DNA of 64,000 nucleotides, taken from NCBI GenBank assembly GCA_029216955.1, contig JANAVB010023996.1:17536142-17600141 (forward strand), read 5' to 3'. A model generated the notes under the pieces. That model did no database searches and was not told the origin of the DNA. It saw nothing but the letters and a program-made list of their open reading frames with translations. The DNA is from Iris pallida. Lineage: Eukaryota > Streptophyta > Magnoliopsida > Asparagales > Iridaceae. Positions 23,055 to 36,019 of the stretch are shown in pieces (the first letter of the stretch is position 1; the number at the start of each line of letters is the position of its first letter). The position numbers were made by a program, and so were the translations under genes.

Positions 23055-24015
23055 TGTAGGCCTCAAAAATGAAAGTCATGCTGAGTTGATCAAGACAGAG
23101 TCAAAAGTCACGCTCAGTTGATCCAGACAATATAAACAAATCACGCTGGGAGACAGCTCATCATTTGTCAAAGAGTAATTATGACTGACAGCACAACAGT
23201 CGAAGAATATCTCTTCGTATGCCACGTATACACAGAATTCGAGAGATCATCGCCGTCTATCGCGTGATTTTCGAAATCTTCTTCAGCAAGACTCAGCCTT
23301 CGTCGAGTTGGCGTACCAAAAGGGTTTCTTGTCATTTAATGCGACTGACAAAGCAATCACTGTCAGAGATTTTGTGTCAGTCGAGACACGCCGAATCAAG
23401 AAAGCTGGCAGTTCTATCTCAAGTCTGCGTGTATTTGTGATCTTCATCTCAAGTTTGCGTGGATTCTGAAGTTTTCTTCCTCAAGTTTGCATGGATTTTG
23501 AAGTTCTTTGCCTCGAAGTCTGAGTGGATCCTGAAGCTTCCTGCCCCAAGTTTGCGTGGATTTTGAAGCTTTCTACCCCGAGTTCGCGTGGATTTCGTCT
23601 TCAACAAGTCTGCGTAGATTTCATCAAATTGGAGTACGTGGCAGCCATGCCACTGATCTCTCGCCTGCGTGTCCTGTAACTTGCATACGACTCATGCATG
23701 ATTGCCATGTGTCCAACAGTTACAGGCCACGTCCAGTAACTGCTCACAGCCTTGCGTATGTTAAATCCTGCGTGATTTTTAACTAGGCATAGGCTGTGAA
23801 GACAGTTATCTTTTCAGTTATTATTCTTGACTCTATAAATAGAGTTCTTTTTCTCATTCATTGTACAGATACATTGATATCTACTGTCAAAATTTTGAGA
23901 GCTTTTCTTCTTCGCATAGTCAAAGGGATAAAGCGATCGTCTTCTAGATCGGATTCCTACAGTTGTAATTTTCCCAGAAACACAACAAATAAAGAGAATT
24001 TCTTTATGGAAAACA
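23055..24015 (+). repeat. 3' LTR of element C
   Basis: Same length (961 bp) as the 5' LTR, TGTAGGCC...GGAAAACA, and followed by the target duplication CTATA and resumed D3 sequence (TTGGTTATCAATTTACGG). Confidence 0.93.
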
Positions 24016-24353
24016 CTATATTGGTTATCAATTTACGGAATAACCAATTATTGATTTATTGGGGAAAATAGCAATTACACTTTAATTGGCAATACTTTGT
24101 ATTTTTAATAATATATATAAAACTAAGTGGCCTTTTAAGTGAGAAAATATGAAGTTGTTTAAATTATTAGGAATCTTTATTCATTAACTTAATATGAGAA
24201 AATCTTATTAATTTTGTACAAAATAATTAATACCCAATTATAATTTATACGTCTAGCTACGCAAATAACCAACCCAGAAAAGAAATAGAAAATCTAAGCT
24301 ACACAATACAGGGTCACAGAAAAATAAAAAAAAACTGGGCTTATGCCCTTACA
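24016..24353 (-). repeat. Right remainder of D3 LTR
   Basis: D-family LTR sequence resumes after element C and runs to its true end at GGGCTTATGCCCTTACA (24353). It matches the same region of D4 (to 26419). Confidence 0.8.
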
Positions 24354-25061
<708 letters not shown>

Positions 25062-26419
25062 TGTCACAACCCGATCCCAAATTGTTGGGTCGAATCGGAT
25101 CATGTCCAGCCTGCACCGTTGTTAGACGACGGTAGTAAGCTGTTCTATTTGTAGGTATTCACAACAACATTCATTTACATTTTGTCACAACACGAATTTA
25201 CGAATATTTAAAAACTTATTATTCAACAATTGAAAAGTACAAACTGAAACTGAAAGTACTGAAATAAAATACGAAAACCAAAATCTACAACTCCAACACA
25301 AATAAACTAGATAACGAGGAAAACAACTAGCTAAACGGTCGGTTCATCAGCCTCTGGTTCTGCGTCCTCCAAGGGGGACTCTGGCAACACCATGGGATAC
25401 AATACCGGGTCATAGTAGCTATTGAACAATAGCTCAGCATCATCAATATCACCTATGGGGGAGAATCCAGTCAGAAAAGGAGCAAGTACGAGTACATAAT
25501 CCGACTTTCTAAATAATAATGGAAAGATGCAATTTTAAACAGTTGAAATACTTTGAACAATATATTTCAGCAATTTTCAGCAATTCAGTATTTGAAACAA
25601 TGTGATTCGAATAGGTAACGTCTATGACCGGCTTGGATTGTACAATAGCATCCTAGCGACGCGATACGGCTTATCCCCGTGTGTAAGAGGGGTAAGCTCG
25701 CACAATAACAATATGCAATATGACGGGTATTGGTCATAAACGCTACACTATTTCCCCAATATCCCCACAATCAATATCAATCAATATTTGAACCCTAGAA
25801 GAGGGTTCCGTATAGCAATGTGGTTTAAGCATGCAACATGACAATTACTAAATAAAATTCAAGAAAACATAACCGTAACTAGCCTTTGTTAATGACTGGA
25901 ACAAGATGTCGGTACCTGGGAAGAAAGTCAAATACGTCCTCAAAACCCTACAGTTGAGTATCCTGACTCAGAAACATAGATGAGCCAAATTTAGGTGTGT
26001 TAGTTGCAATTTCTAGAAACAGACCCTAGTCAGATTTTAAGTTATTTAATTAATCTAACGAAATTCGTCTAACGTCGTAAACTATATTGGTTATCAATTT
26101 ACGGAATAATCGATTATTGATTTATTGGGGAAAATAGCAATTACACTTTAATTGACAAGACTTTGTATTTTTAATAATATATATAAAACTAAGTGGTCTT
26201 TTAAGTGAGAAAATATGAAGTTGTTTAAATTATTAGGAATCTTTATTCATTAACTTAATATGAGAAAATCTTATTAATTTTGTACAAAATAATTAATACC
26301 CAATTATAATTTATACATCCAGCTATGCAAATAACCAACCCAGAAAAGAAATAGAAAATCTTAGCTACATAATACAGGGTCACAGAAAAATAAAAGAAAA
26401 CTAGGCTTATGCCCTTACA
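25062..26419 (-). repeat. Complete D-family LTR (D4, 1,358 bp)
   Basis: Plus-strand ends are TGTCACAACCC and GCCCTTACA, so the element's own direction is minus. Its right end layout (GCCCAGCCTGCACCG...GGCGGCAGTAAGCTGTTCT) parallels B's LTR end (GCCCAGCCTACGCCG...GGCGGTAGAACGCTGTCCT). This suggests shared ancestry. Confidence 0.8.
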
Positions 26420-26809
26420 ATAAATTAATTAATAGGAAAAATACTTTAAAATAAATTTCTCGAAATTAGTAATTTTTGCAAGAAAATAGTTTTTATTTAA
26501 ATAACATTTTAAAATAGAATTTAGTTAATCAGAATAATTTTCATAAAATATGTCTTTTAGACATTTCATAAATTATATAGAAAATCACCTTTAAACATAG
26601 ATAATAATAAATACACAAAAATACGTTTTCTTAACAAAATATTGGTTTAAAGTTAATATAAAAGGATTTCGGGTTTTAATATTAAATACCATTACCAAAA
26701 TAACCTTTTTAAATAAATATTAGTTTTTATTATATTAATTCTCCTTATAAAACCTTCTTGATCAGTTATTATCTTTAAAATAAAAGTTCATGGGCCACTA
26801 CTAAAAACA
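26420..26809 (-). mobile_element. Internal region between D4 and D5 LTRs (390 bp)
   Basis: Contains no open frame of note and carries GGGCCACTACTAAAAACA at its right end, next to the D5 LTR. With 1.36-kb LTRs and 0.39 kb inside, the family is a small non-autonomous element now arranged LTR-internal-LTR-internal. Confidence 0.75.
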
Positions 26810-27718
26810 TGTCATGACCCGATCCCAAATTGTTGGGTCAAATCGGATCATGCCTAGCCTGCACCGTTGTGAGACGGCGGCAGTAAGCTATTCTATTTGC
26901 GGGTATTCACAACAACATTCATTTGCATTTTGTCACAACACGAATTTATGAATATCTAAAAACTTTTTATTCAACAATTGAAAAGTACAAACTGAAACTG
27001 AAAGTACTGAAATAAAATACTGAAACAAAAATCTACACCTCCAACACAAATAAACTAGATAACGAGGAAAACAACTAGCTAAACGGTCGGTTCATCAGCC
27101 TCTGGTTCTGCGTCCTCCAAGGGGGACTCTGGCAACACCACATGATATAATACCAGGTCATAGTAGCTATTGAACAATAGCTCAGCATCAACAACATCAC
27201 TTATTGGAGGGATCCAGTCAGGAAAAGAGCAAGTATGAGTACATAATCCGACATTCTAAATAATAATAAAAAAAATGCAATTTTAAACAGTTGAAATACT
27301 TTGAACAATATTTTTCAGCAATTTTCAGCAATTCAGTATTTGAAACAATATGATTTGAATAGGTAACGTCTATGACCGGCTTGGGTTGTACAATAGCATC
27401 CTAGCGACGCGATATGACTTATCCCCAATATCCCCACAATCAATATCAATCAATATTTGAACCCTAGGAGAGGGTTCCGTGTTGCAATATGGTTTAAGCA
27501 TGCAATATGACAATTACTAAAAAAAATGCAAGATAACATAACCGTAACTTGCCTTTGTTAATGACTGAAACAGGATGTCGGTACCTGGGGAGGAAGTCAA
27601 ATACGTCCTTAAAACCCTACATTTGAGAATCCTGACTTAGAAACATAGATGAACCAAATCTAGGTGTGCTAGTTACAATTTCTAGAAACAGACCCTAGTC
27701 AGGTTTTAAGTTATTTAA
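26810..27718 (-). repeat. Truncated D5 LTR
   Basis: Starts TGTCATGACCCGATCCC, follows D4 with an internal deletion near 27420 (the segment between two CCCC-containing words is lost), and breaks at GTTATTTAA (27710-27718), where the sequence switches to the reverse complement. Confidence 0.75.
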
Positions 27719-28150
27719 ATAAAAACTATTTTCTTATGAAAACTACTAATTTCGAGAAATTTATTTTAATGTATTTTTTCTATTAATTAATTTGTTGTAA
27801 GGGCATAAGCCCAGTTTTCCTTTATTTTTCTGTGACCCTGTATTATGTAGCTTAGATTTTCTATTTCTTTTCTGGGTTGGTTAGTTGCGTAGCTAGATGT
27901 ATAAATTATAATTGGGTATTAATTATTTTGTACAAAATTAATAATATTTTCTCATATTAAGTTAATGAATAAAGATTGCTAATAATTTAAACAACTTCAT
28001 GTTTTCTCACTTAAAAGACCACTTATTTTTATATATATTATTAAAAATACAAAGTCTTGCCAATTAAAGTGTAATTGCTATTTTCTCCAATAAATCAATA
28101 ATCGGTTATTCCGTAAATTGATAACCAATATAGTTTACAACTTAGACGAA
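27710..28150 (+). repeat. Inverted D-family fragment
   Basis: Reverse complement of D internal plus LTR end (compare 26070-26510), including TGTAAGGGCATAAGCCCAG near 27795. With D4/D5 it forms an imperfect inverted repeat. Its right edge at 28150 meets element A' sequence. Confidence 0.8.
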
Positions 28151-29740
28151 CATTACCTCTAGCACCGATATTTCATAACGCCACATTCACTTTGAATAGA
28201 TTCTTTATTTTATACTTGAACGTCTATCAAGAGACGAAAAAAGGTACAAGAGCCGTGACGGCTGGAAAAAAAGTTACAAAGAATCTAAGGGATACATAGG
28301 CGATTGATGTTGTCCCTTAGAGCTGTGATTTCGGCTTCAGACTTCGCGACAGCTCGACGAAGTACCTCTTTTTGACGAGCAACTTCATCCTCAAAAAGGA
28401 TTAGACTCAGATGCTCTCCCTCCAACTTCGCCAGCAGTTCTTCTAAATGGACAGAAGTGGTGGCAGTCATGGCAGCTTGAGACAAATAATCCTCCTGTTC
28501 AGACGTTGCCGTCGTCAAGTCGGCTTCCAGCTGGGCGATCTCATTCTGGATCTGCACAATATGATTATATCTCTCGGTGATCTGTGCAACCAATTTGTTC
28601 TTCGAGGCAGCACGTGCCTCGCTTGCAGCGTTGAACTGACCATACTGGTCAGCCAATTCGCCGATCTCCCGAACGAGGGCATCCTTTCTTGCCTGGAAAG
28701 TAGCCTTCTCCTTCGCAAGAGCCGTCATCAAAGCCTCGTCCTCTGCGTGGAACAGCGACGTCGGGCTCCGCTGTTTGGTATCCCCGAACCTGGCTACCTG
28801 ACCCTCCAGGTCATTCAGAACTTTCCTCAGAGTATTGGTCCGCTCTTCATAGCCGACAATGGTCTCGAGGGCCACCACTTAGCATTCGGTAACAGCCTTC
28901 ACAGGGCTGAAGGCAGCATTCTGATTCAAGACTCCAGGAAGCTTCACTTTTAGTATAGAGTAGAAAACTTTGACAACTTCCTGGGCCATCTCCTCATCTT
29001 CAGTGGAGGTTGTCGGAGAGGAAGCTTGGAAAGTCTCTTCCGCTCCAGGAAGGAATACCTAACAAGAAGTCGAACCTGACAAAGAAAAAATGTATACATA
29101 TACGTCAGTAACCAAAAAAAAGAAGGAGAAAAATACGAAAGAATTGTAATTTTGTACCTTCGGCTTGCTTAACTCCAGCCTAGGCTGCGCCATCAACCCT
29201 GGTTTCAGGGAAACCAAGAGCATGCCCAGATTTTCAAGAAGAATAATATCAAGGCCTTTAGCGACGTCAGGCCTGATATCTTCCACAATCTCAGCCGGAA
29301 CAGGAGCGGATTCAGCAAAAGGCCCCTCAGCAGGCTGCTCAACTTCTCCTTCTATAGCCGATACCGGCTCACTAACAGCTCCCTCCGCAGCAGCAGATTT
29401 GGAGGAGCTGGGAACAACTTATGTCCCCTTCCCAATGCCTGGGACTATCTTCGCGTGGGGTTCCATCCCCTTGTCTACAAGGGAACATACAGTCATGGTC
29501 TGCCTCACGAGGAGTACGCAAAATTGAAGTCAAAAAATCACATCCGAAGAGAGGCGCAAAGATGACATACCCGCAGGAGGATGAGCCAATTGGACTTGAT
29601 TCTCGTCCAACTCTCTCATCGCAGTTCCTATTGCAGACATATCCCCCACAGATATGTCGTAGGAGAAACTGATCCTCTGATCGTCGTCATGGTTGTAGAA
29701 GCATCGAAAAGAATAAAGAAAGATCCATGCAGTCAAGAGA
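28151..29740 (-). pseudogene. Antisense gene remnant of Tat element A' (coiled-coil C-terminus and linker)
   Basis: The clearest part is 28285-28878, which encodes about 197 aa of coiled coil (LRKVLNDLEGQVARFG, LEELLAKLEGEHLSLI) ending RLCIP. Upstream an acidic linker (about 29160-29420) is joined by an 82-nt intron (29157-29076, AAG|GTAC ... TTTGTCAG|GTTC) at the same position and phase as in C and A. TAG or TAA codons interrupt it in at least three places, and the mobile-domain part is missing, probably deleted. 28151-28284 is 3' flank and begins with CATTACCTCT, a word from A's 3' repeats. Not functional. Confidence 0.7.
29076..29157 (-). other. Intron remnant of the antisense gene of A' (82 nt, phase 1)
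   Basis: Donor GCCGAAG|GTACAAA and acceptor TTTTTTCTTTGTCAG|GTTC on the minus strand. The phase-1 frame continues on both sides apart from nonsense codons. Same place relative to the acidic linker and coiled coil as in A and C. Confidence 0.65.
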
Positions 29741-30030
29741 GCCCCTGCAGCTCAGAGAGTGCATGCGGCTCAAATATCCATGTGGCTCGAGCGTCTATGC
29801 GGCTCAAACAAGTCCTATGCGGCTCAAAGAGGAGCCACGTGGCCTACAAACAGCTTTCTCGTTTTTGCATTAAATGCCTTGACGGCTGACACCTTTGACG
29901 AAGTGACAGTTCTGACACGAAGATATCATTATGACCCCCTCATAATGACGGACTTCTTGGAAAGCAAAGAAAATCTATGACACGATCCTCCGAGAGTCAG
30001 AAACTATCATGCGGCCTTGACACGTGGACA

Positions 30031-30270
30031 GCCCCATGTAGCTCACGAAGATTAGTTCCGTGCGGCTCACAAAGACCAGCCCCATGCGGCTCACGAAGAC
30101 CAGCCCCATACGGCTCATAAAGACCAGCCCCATGCGGCTCACGAAGACTAGTTCCATGCGGCTCATGAAGACCAGCCCCATGTGGCTCACGAAGATTAGC
30201 TCCATACGGCTCACGAAGACCATCCCTATGCGGCTCATGAAGACTATCTCCATGCGGTTCACTCATACTC
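30031..30270 (+). repeat. 24-bp tandem repeat, ten units
   Basis: The unit GCCCCATGCGGCTCACGAAGACCA repeats from 30031 with variation such as CATACGG and CATGTGG. 24 is a multiple of three, so both strands show long artificial frames. The word CATGCGG also fills A's gag repeats. Confidence 0.92.
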
Positions 30271-30698
30271 ATGCGGCTCAAATCATTACCATGCTGTCCA
30301 AATATTCAGGGGGGACCACTCTTAGGCAGCCTTGACACGTGGCCAGCCTTATGCGGCCCAACTTTCTTGCGACTCAGATTTTTGCTGTTATGACACGTGG
30401 CATGATAGCAGGGCGCGTGGCATTAGATTGATCGAAATCTCTCAGTAAATCCCAATGAAATATTGGGATCAAATCATATCATTTGTAAATAAGCCAATTA
30501 AAGACACGTGTCGAGGAATCCGAGGTTGGTATGATAAATCGGAAGGATTTATGTCAATCAGCATTAATTATCCAAAAAAGATTTGATGCAATCACATTTA
30601 TTGCTCAAATCTCGATGAACGGCCCAGATCTAATGATCCTTAGTCCCCGACTTCCAAGAATGGGCAATCATTGTAAACCCTAATGAGGCCCCCACTCA

Positions 30699-30706
30699 TA
30701 TAAATA
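30699..30706 (+). promoter_or_regulatory. TATA box of the A/A' LTR
   Basis: TATAAATA in CACTCATATAAATAGCAGG, about 390 bp upstream of the primer site. A purine/CA-rich transcript leader follows (about 30730-30830). Confidence 0.65.
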
Positions 30707-31087
30707 GCAGGGTGCCATTCCCTTGCAAGATATATACACAGAGACACACACAGAGAGATATAGAGAGACATATACAGAGACAGAGATAGACGCACATAAA
30801 GAGCCAGAGAGCCTAAAGAGAGAGAGCATTTCTTCATCAACGCCAAGCAGTTCTTCTATAGAGCCAAAGAAGCTGCACCTGATCGTCCAAGGAGTAAGGC
30901 AGAGCGGCCGTCGCTTTCCCGAGCCTCTATCGTCACCCCCCAGAATCTAAAATAAATAATTGTACTTAGATTGCTGTACCTAGGTTTTCGTCCCTAGGCT
31001 TTCTTTGTACAAGCGAGTTTGTATTATGAAGTAAAAGTCCAGTCCTCCGATAATTGTTCTGTTCTATTATATTTCATAGCAAACACA

Positions 31088-33485
31088 ATGACGACTCTGC
31101 TAGGGACAAACTTCTCCACGGCTGAGAAGTTGGTGATGCAATCGGATGCAGCCAAACTTGGCTCCACGCAACAGAAGATGGTCGTCCGCTTCGACCGACA
31201 GGCGTTTGAAGAAATGCTCTCTGAAGAAAGTGCTGGCCTGATCCAGAAGCGAACCCACACAAAGAAAGCTCATTGCGAGTGGAGGCCAAAATCATTTGCT
31301 CCTCCATAAGCTCTGGATGGGGTACTCTCTGCTACCCAAGACGGCGAAGGCGACTCTCACACGACTCCACTCCGAGCCGTAAAGCACTCTGCTGTCCGCA
31401 AGTCCGGCAGAAGAAAGCACTATGATGCTGGACTTGCAGGGACAAAGAGTGGTTCTATGTGCCCCAAGAAGAAGCCGAACGCTCATATCGCCAAGTCTGC
31501 CAACCACATACAGGATGCTCATGCGGTTAAATCTGCCAGCCGTATGAAGAAGGTATATACAGCCAGATCATCCAGCCGCATGAAGAAAACTCATGCGGCC
31601 GAGACTTCCAACCGCATGAAGAAAGCCTATGCGGCTACGTCTGCCAGCCGTATGAAGATTTTTGATGACAGCAGCATGACGCCTACTCCACGTGGCTCTG
31701 TCTTCGACCGCCTCTCCTATGGTCCTGATCTCTTGTGCTCCCAAGAAGATATGTTTGACTCTCTCCAGCATCACCTAGACTCTTCCTACTATGTGCCCTT
31801 ACGTGCTAGAGCGAAGAAGTCTAGGGCAGCGCGAGCTTGGCAAGCTCGGTCCGCTGATCCGGTCTTTGACCATCCGAGCGTCCCCCATACTGTTATGCGG
31901 GCCTCAGATGGGAAGTTGTACAGAACCACTCGAGTCCAGCCCCAAGCGGCAAACGGACATAGAGGTTCGCAAAAGTCTCCCAAAATCTAGGGAGCAAACA
32001 TGGTCGATCCATACCCATCTGACTTGCGTGAGGCTATCCTCCACAAACGCAAGGAAAGATAAAATGTATTGGGGTGCAAAAAGTACTCCCACGGACGTCA
32101 CTGCACCTAAGTCATCGTCAACTGCTGCTGCAATAACGCGACGGTACGAGAAGACCGACAGTCCGCCTTTCAAAGACTGCAACAGCCGTCTTCGGAAGAC
32201 GAGGCACTTCCCGTCGTCTCCTGCAACTCTGCTCAGAAAGTCCCCACCGATGGAAGGGGGAAGAAGACAAATGATCCCAGCCCAAAAGTTTCAACCACTT
32301 TGACCAAAAGACTATCGTCTAAGCGGGTGCCCACCACCAGAGTTTTCTAAGGCACCCGTTCTAAGACGAAATCTGCTACAGTGGAAGATTCGTCGTCCAG
32401 AACGCTAGGGGTTGCTGGGACTGGGGGTAGCACTCCTCCGAACCTCCACGACAACCCGATGTTCGAAGAAGACGAGCCGGGGGAGACAACTCTCCCATCA
32501 GATGCAGCAAACCCCGACGTCCCCGAGGACGTCCACAACTCCCAAGACGAGGCAAACTCAGAAACTGGGGGTACTGTTCCTTCCGAGTCCGAACCAGAAG
32601 AGAACATTCCTACATACCTTGATGACTTCTCACTACAGGGGTATGATTCGAAGGGCGCTTCCTCCATCGCTCCGTCCATCTCTACTCATGTAAAGATGGT
32701 ATTCATGACAGACAGCAGCCAAGGTGGTTCCAATGATCGCCAACGCATCGACACTCTCGAAGCCATACTGCTTGCCTTAGTCAAGTCTGTGGACGAGATC
32801 AAAGCGGTCCTTCCAACTTTGCAAGGAGGGACGCCTGGCCAAACAAGTGCGGGTCCCGCGGTCAATGCGGCTCGAATTCGGCGGCACCGAACCCGGGCAG
32901 CAATCCTTCTGAAGTAACGGCCCTCACCGCCGTGGATGAGGCCCGCGAAGCGAGAAGAGAGGTCCAGGTGCTCCGAGCCATGTTTTATGCTCGAGAAAAT
33001 TCTTAAGATCTCAGAATACGGCAACCGTACCCTGCTGCCTGGAGGGATGTTCCATTCCCACCAAGATATAAGCCGTTCAATATCAATCCTTATGATGGCA
33101 AGACCTCAGCAAGTCGGTACATCACTTACTTCAAGGTCACCACCGACCATCTGCCCCATGATGATGCCATCCTCACACGATTATTCATCGGGGCATTAGA
33201 AGGGGTCGCTTTCGACTGGTACCGCAACCTGCCAGACAACTACATCCACTCCTTTGCCGGCTTCAAGCGCATGTTCTTGGAAAGATTCTACGAAGTAGGG
33301 CAGGACATCACAATGTCCACCCTCATGGACGTCGTCCAAAGGGAGAAAGAGCTAACAAGGAACTATATCGAACGGTTTCGCCAAACTGTAATGAAGCTAC
33401 CGTCTGGAAATCCGGATTCCTCCTTGATTGAAATTTGCCAAAAGAGATTGCTCCCAACAATCAGTCTTTGGATGAGCGAAAGTTA
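31088..33485 (+). pseudogene. gag of element A, 5' part
   Basis: ATG 31088 lies inside the primer site (MTTLLG...). FDRQAFEEM matches C's FDQLAYEEM. TAA at 31307 is followed by the same frame, with 12-aa repeats (31481-31660) and a linker to 31990. Shifts follow, then the capsid domain at about 33060-33485 (PFNINPYDGKTSASRYITYF, FDWYRNLPD, FAGFKRMFLERFYEV, YIERFRQTVMKLPSGN). TAA at 33483 replaces the Gln codon seen in C (QFQDW). Confidence 0.8.
31481..31660 (+). repeat. Five 36-bp (12-aa) repeats in A gag
   Basis: The unit approximates CTCATGCGGCCGAGACTTCC plus AACCGCATGAAGAAA. Each good copy carries CATGCGG and its complement CCGCATG, mirroring the inverted heptamers of the C repeats. Confidence 0.85.
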
Positions 33486-34745
33486 ATTCAAGGACTGGAA
33501 GACGTTCATCATCAGTGCCACAAGCGCCGAAGAACGATTGAAAAAGGCTCGCCAATTGGGATTGCACATCTCGGACAGAGAAAACAAAGGCAAGCATCCT
33601 AATACTAACAACGACAATGGGGGTAGCCCCTCCAATAATCGGGATAGCAGGGGTAAGCAGGTTATGGTGGCTGACACAGCACAGAAACCTGAGCCAAAGC
33701 CGGCAGACAAATAATGGCCACAAATCACTTCCTCCTTCGAAGACGGTCACGTCAAGTCCATCTTGGATATGCTCATACAAGGAGACAGAATTCAGCTTCC
33801 TCCACCAAGATGGGAACCGCGGTAGGCAGACATGGAGAACCCAAAGTACTGCCATTACCACCGCTACGTCCACTATGCCATACATGACTGCTACCAACTA
33901 AAACGGTACATCCAAAATCTCATTGATTCGAACGCTCTGGCCATCAATTTCGAAGAGGTAACAGTGGCAGCCAATATGGTATCAGTACAATTTGGCAGCT
34001 TCCCTCCGACGGAAACTCAAGACGGTGTGGTCCCCATCCCTCTGGCGACAATGGAGATTGCTAATCTTCTACCTCCCCGAGATCAGGCTGCTGGTCTAGT
34101 GCCTCTCACCATATCACGAGGGAAGGTCATGTGGGTCCATCCAGACTTGGTATCAGAAGTGACCCAGCCTACACCATCTTTCATTTGCAAGAAGAAGAGT
34201 GGAAAAGTCAGGTCCTGTCGCACAATCTCGGCAGATATCGAAGAAGCTACAGCCGTCATTACACGGTCTGGGACACAATCCCAACCTGTGGCTGACAACT
34301 CGGCTGAAGATCATCAGCCCGCTACAACTGACGCTCCGGGACCGGCTCAGCCTCCGACGACCGACAAGCCTAGGCCGAGGGAGACTCGCTATGACAAATC
34401 CTTCCGGAAAGAGGCACCACAAGGGCTGGAGAAACCCTACAACTTTGACATCTTGGCGCAATTGGCCAACACATCGGCCAAGTTGTCATTATACGAGCTT
34501 CTGAGACTCTCAAAGGATGTTCGTGCGGCTTTGAGCGATGCACTCCAAAATACCGACGCATACCTGGCTCAGGTCAACCTCACGGGAGAGAACCCGCCTG
34601 CAGATCTCCAAGACAGCGCCTGCACGGGAGCGATGCCCAACATTATCTTCACTCCGCAGGACATGCTCATCAAAACCAACCTGCACGATCGCCCGTTATA
34701 CTACACTGGATATATCGGCGATGTAAAGGTGGATCGGATGCACAT
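33486..34745 (+). pseudogene. gag end and start of protease of element A (left of B2)
   Basis: From about 33832 a good frame reads PKYCHYHRYVHYAIHDC (zinc motif with the Gly of C's LGH changed), then MVSVQFGSFPP, VMWVHPDL, KPYNFDILAQLANTSAKLSLYELLRLS and DRPLYYTGYIGDVKVDRM, all matching element C. It is cut at 34745, just before the protease active site, by insertion of B2. The target site CACAT encodes part of DRMHIDPGSS. Confidence 0.85.
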
Positions 34746-36019
34746 TGTCACGACCCGCACCCACTGTAAGGGTACGAGAACGTTACAATGCCCAGCCTAC
34801 GCCGCAGTGTCGGCGGTAGAACGCTGTCCTAGGTCAATCATCTAACAATATAAAGGTACCTGTACAGTATATACACTCCGAATGGAGGTGACATAGCAAT
34901 ATACAGTCTCAATCACATCTAAAGCAGAATAAAAGATAGGAAGATAGATAGATAAATACTGGAATGAAGGAAAAACCACATAAATACAACCAGAGAGTCT
35001 AAGTGTCTACTGACATAACAAATCAGAACATCCAGCTCAATACAAGACTCTAACACTGAAATAAAAGAATATATACAATCTAGATCTCAAATGACAGAAA
35101 TAGAAAACCTAGACTAGGGAGCCTCAGTCTCTAAGCTAGTGGATCAGGCTGGAAATCTGGGTCACACATGGCATCTACAGCTGCCCCATAGTAGGTGTCT
35201 ACGCAGGCCTCCTCCTCATTCTCTGTAATATTTTTAAGAGGTCCAGTCAGGACGGGAGCGAGCACAAAATATCTCACGCAGTTCATATCGAGTTAGAAAA
35301 TATAAAGCATGCAATAGAGTAAAGTACATGAAATGCTGAAAGAAGAAGATATATGAAAAACAGTAGAGATTTGATACCAGGAAATATCTAAATATGATAA
35401 GTAAGAACTGTAAGGAATATGTGATTTTAGAGCACAATATGGTTATGTAAACGGGTTAGGTTATACAATAAAATGGGACTCCTTTGTACGTGGGTGTACA
35501 ATGGACATATACAATTTCTTATACAATAGGATTGATCACATAAGCATTTCTACTCCCCCTCCCCAATCAATACTTATGGATCCAATTCAGTTATGTTACC
35601 TTATACAATGACTTGTACAATAGCTTGTACAATGGCTTGTACAATGGCTCAATGTGATACTGAGAGTACAATATGCACAATGAGTGTACAATGATAAGGG
35701 TATTCAATAAATATAACATGTAGGTGAAACGCACATCACAATATGTACTTAGTAAATACAAGGAGATAACATCTCAGAAGAAGATCCATATAGTACCAAT
35801 CCGTGATAATGATCGTATCAGCATCAAGTACAGTAATCTAGAGCAAGAATGTAAATCCATACAAGTATGGAACGGTCAGAGAATATACTCGCCTGATAAC
35901 CTGAGTGTCTGAAGACAATATACTGTCCGAGGAGTGGTGTCTGTCTCCTATAGAACAGTACATGTCACTATGAGTCCAAAAATGATAATAAGATGCATTA
36001 CAATGCATTCTAAATGAAT

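Larger units (their letters stand above)
10949..24020 (+). mobile_element. Element C: young pol-less Tat/Retand-like retrotransposon with antisense gene
   Basis: The element runs 10954-24015 (13,062 bp) between 5-bp target duplications CTATA (10949-10953 and 24016-24020), inside D3. The two 961-bp LTRs differ at roughly 15 positions by eye (about 1.5%), so insertion is recent. Plus-strand order: LTR, primer site, gag-protease, short spacer, antisense gene (minus strand), polypurine tract, LTR. Reverse transcriptase, RNase H and integrase are absent: the sense frame ends just where A's homologous frame enters the RT region. It must borrow pol from a related autonomous element. Confidence 0.9.
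29694..31085 (+). repeat. LTR shared by A' and A (left boundary uncertain)
   Basis: The right end is clear: it lies three bases before the primer-site-like TGACGACTCTGCTAGGGA, by comparison with C. TATAAATA is at 30699-30706. The left edge is not resolved because A's other LTR is outside the window; TGTAG at 29694 is one candidate, but no polypurine tract precedes it. The region contains a 24-bp tandem array (30031-30270) and CACGTGG words. Confidence 0.55.

Noticed and set aside
28447..28953. Plus-strand 168-aa frame opposite the A' coiled coil
   Set aside because: It is a shadow of the minus-strand coiled-coil coding region, which has homologues in A and C.
29975..30335. Repeat-protein-like frames on both strands (RMGLVFMS or MRLTKTSP units)
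   Set aside because: They come from a 24-bp tandem repeat whose length is divisible by three; every frame stays open by default.
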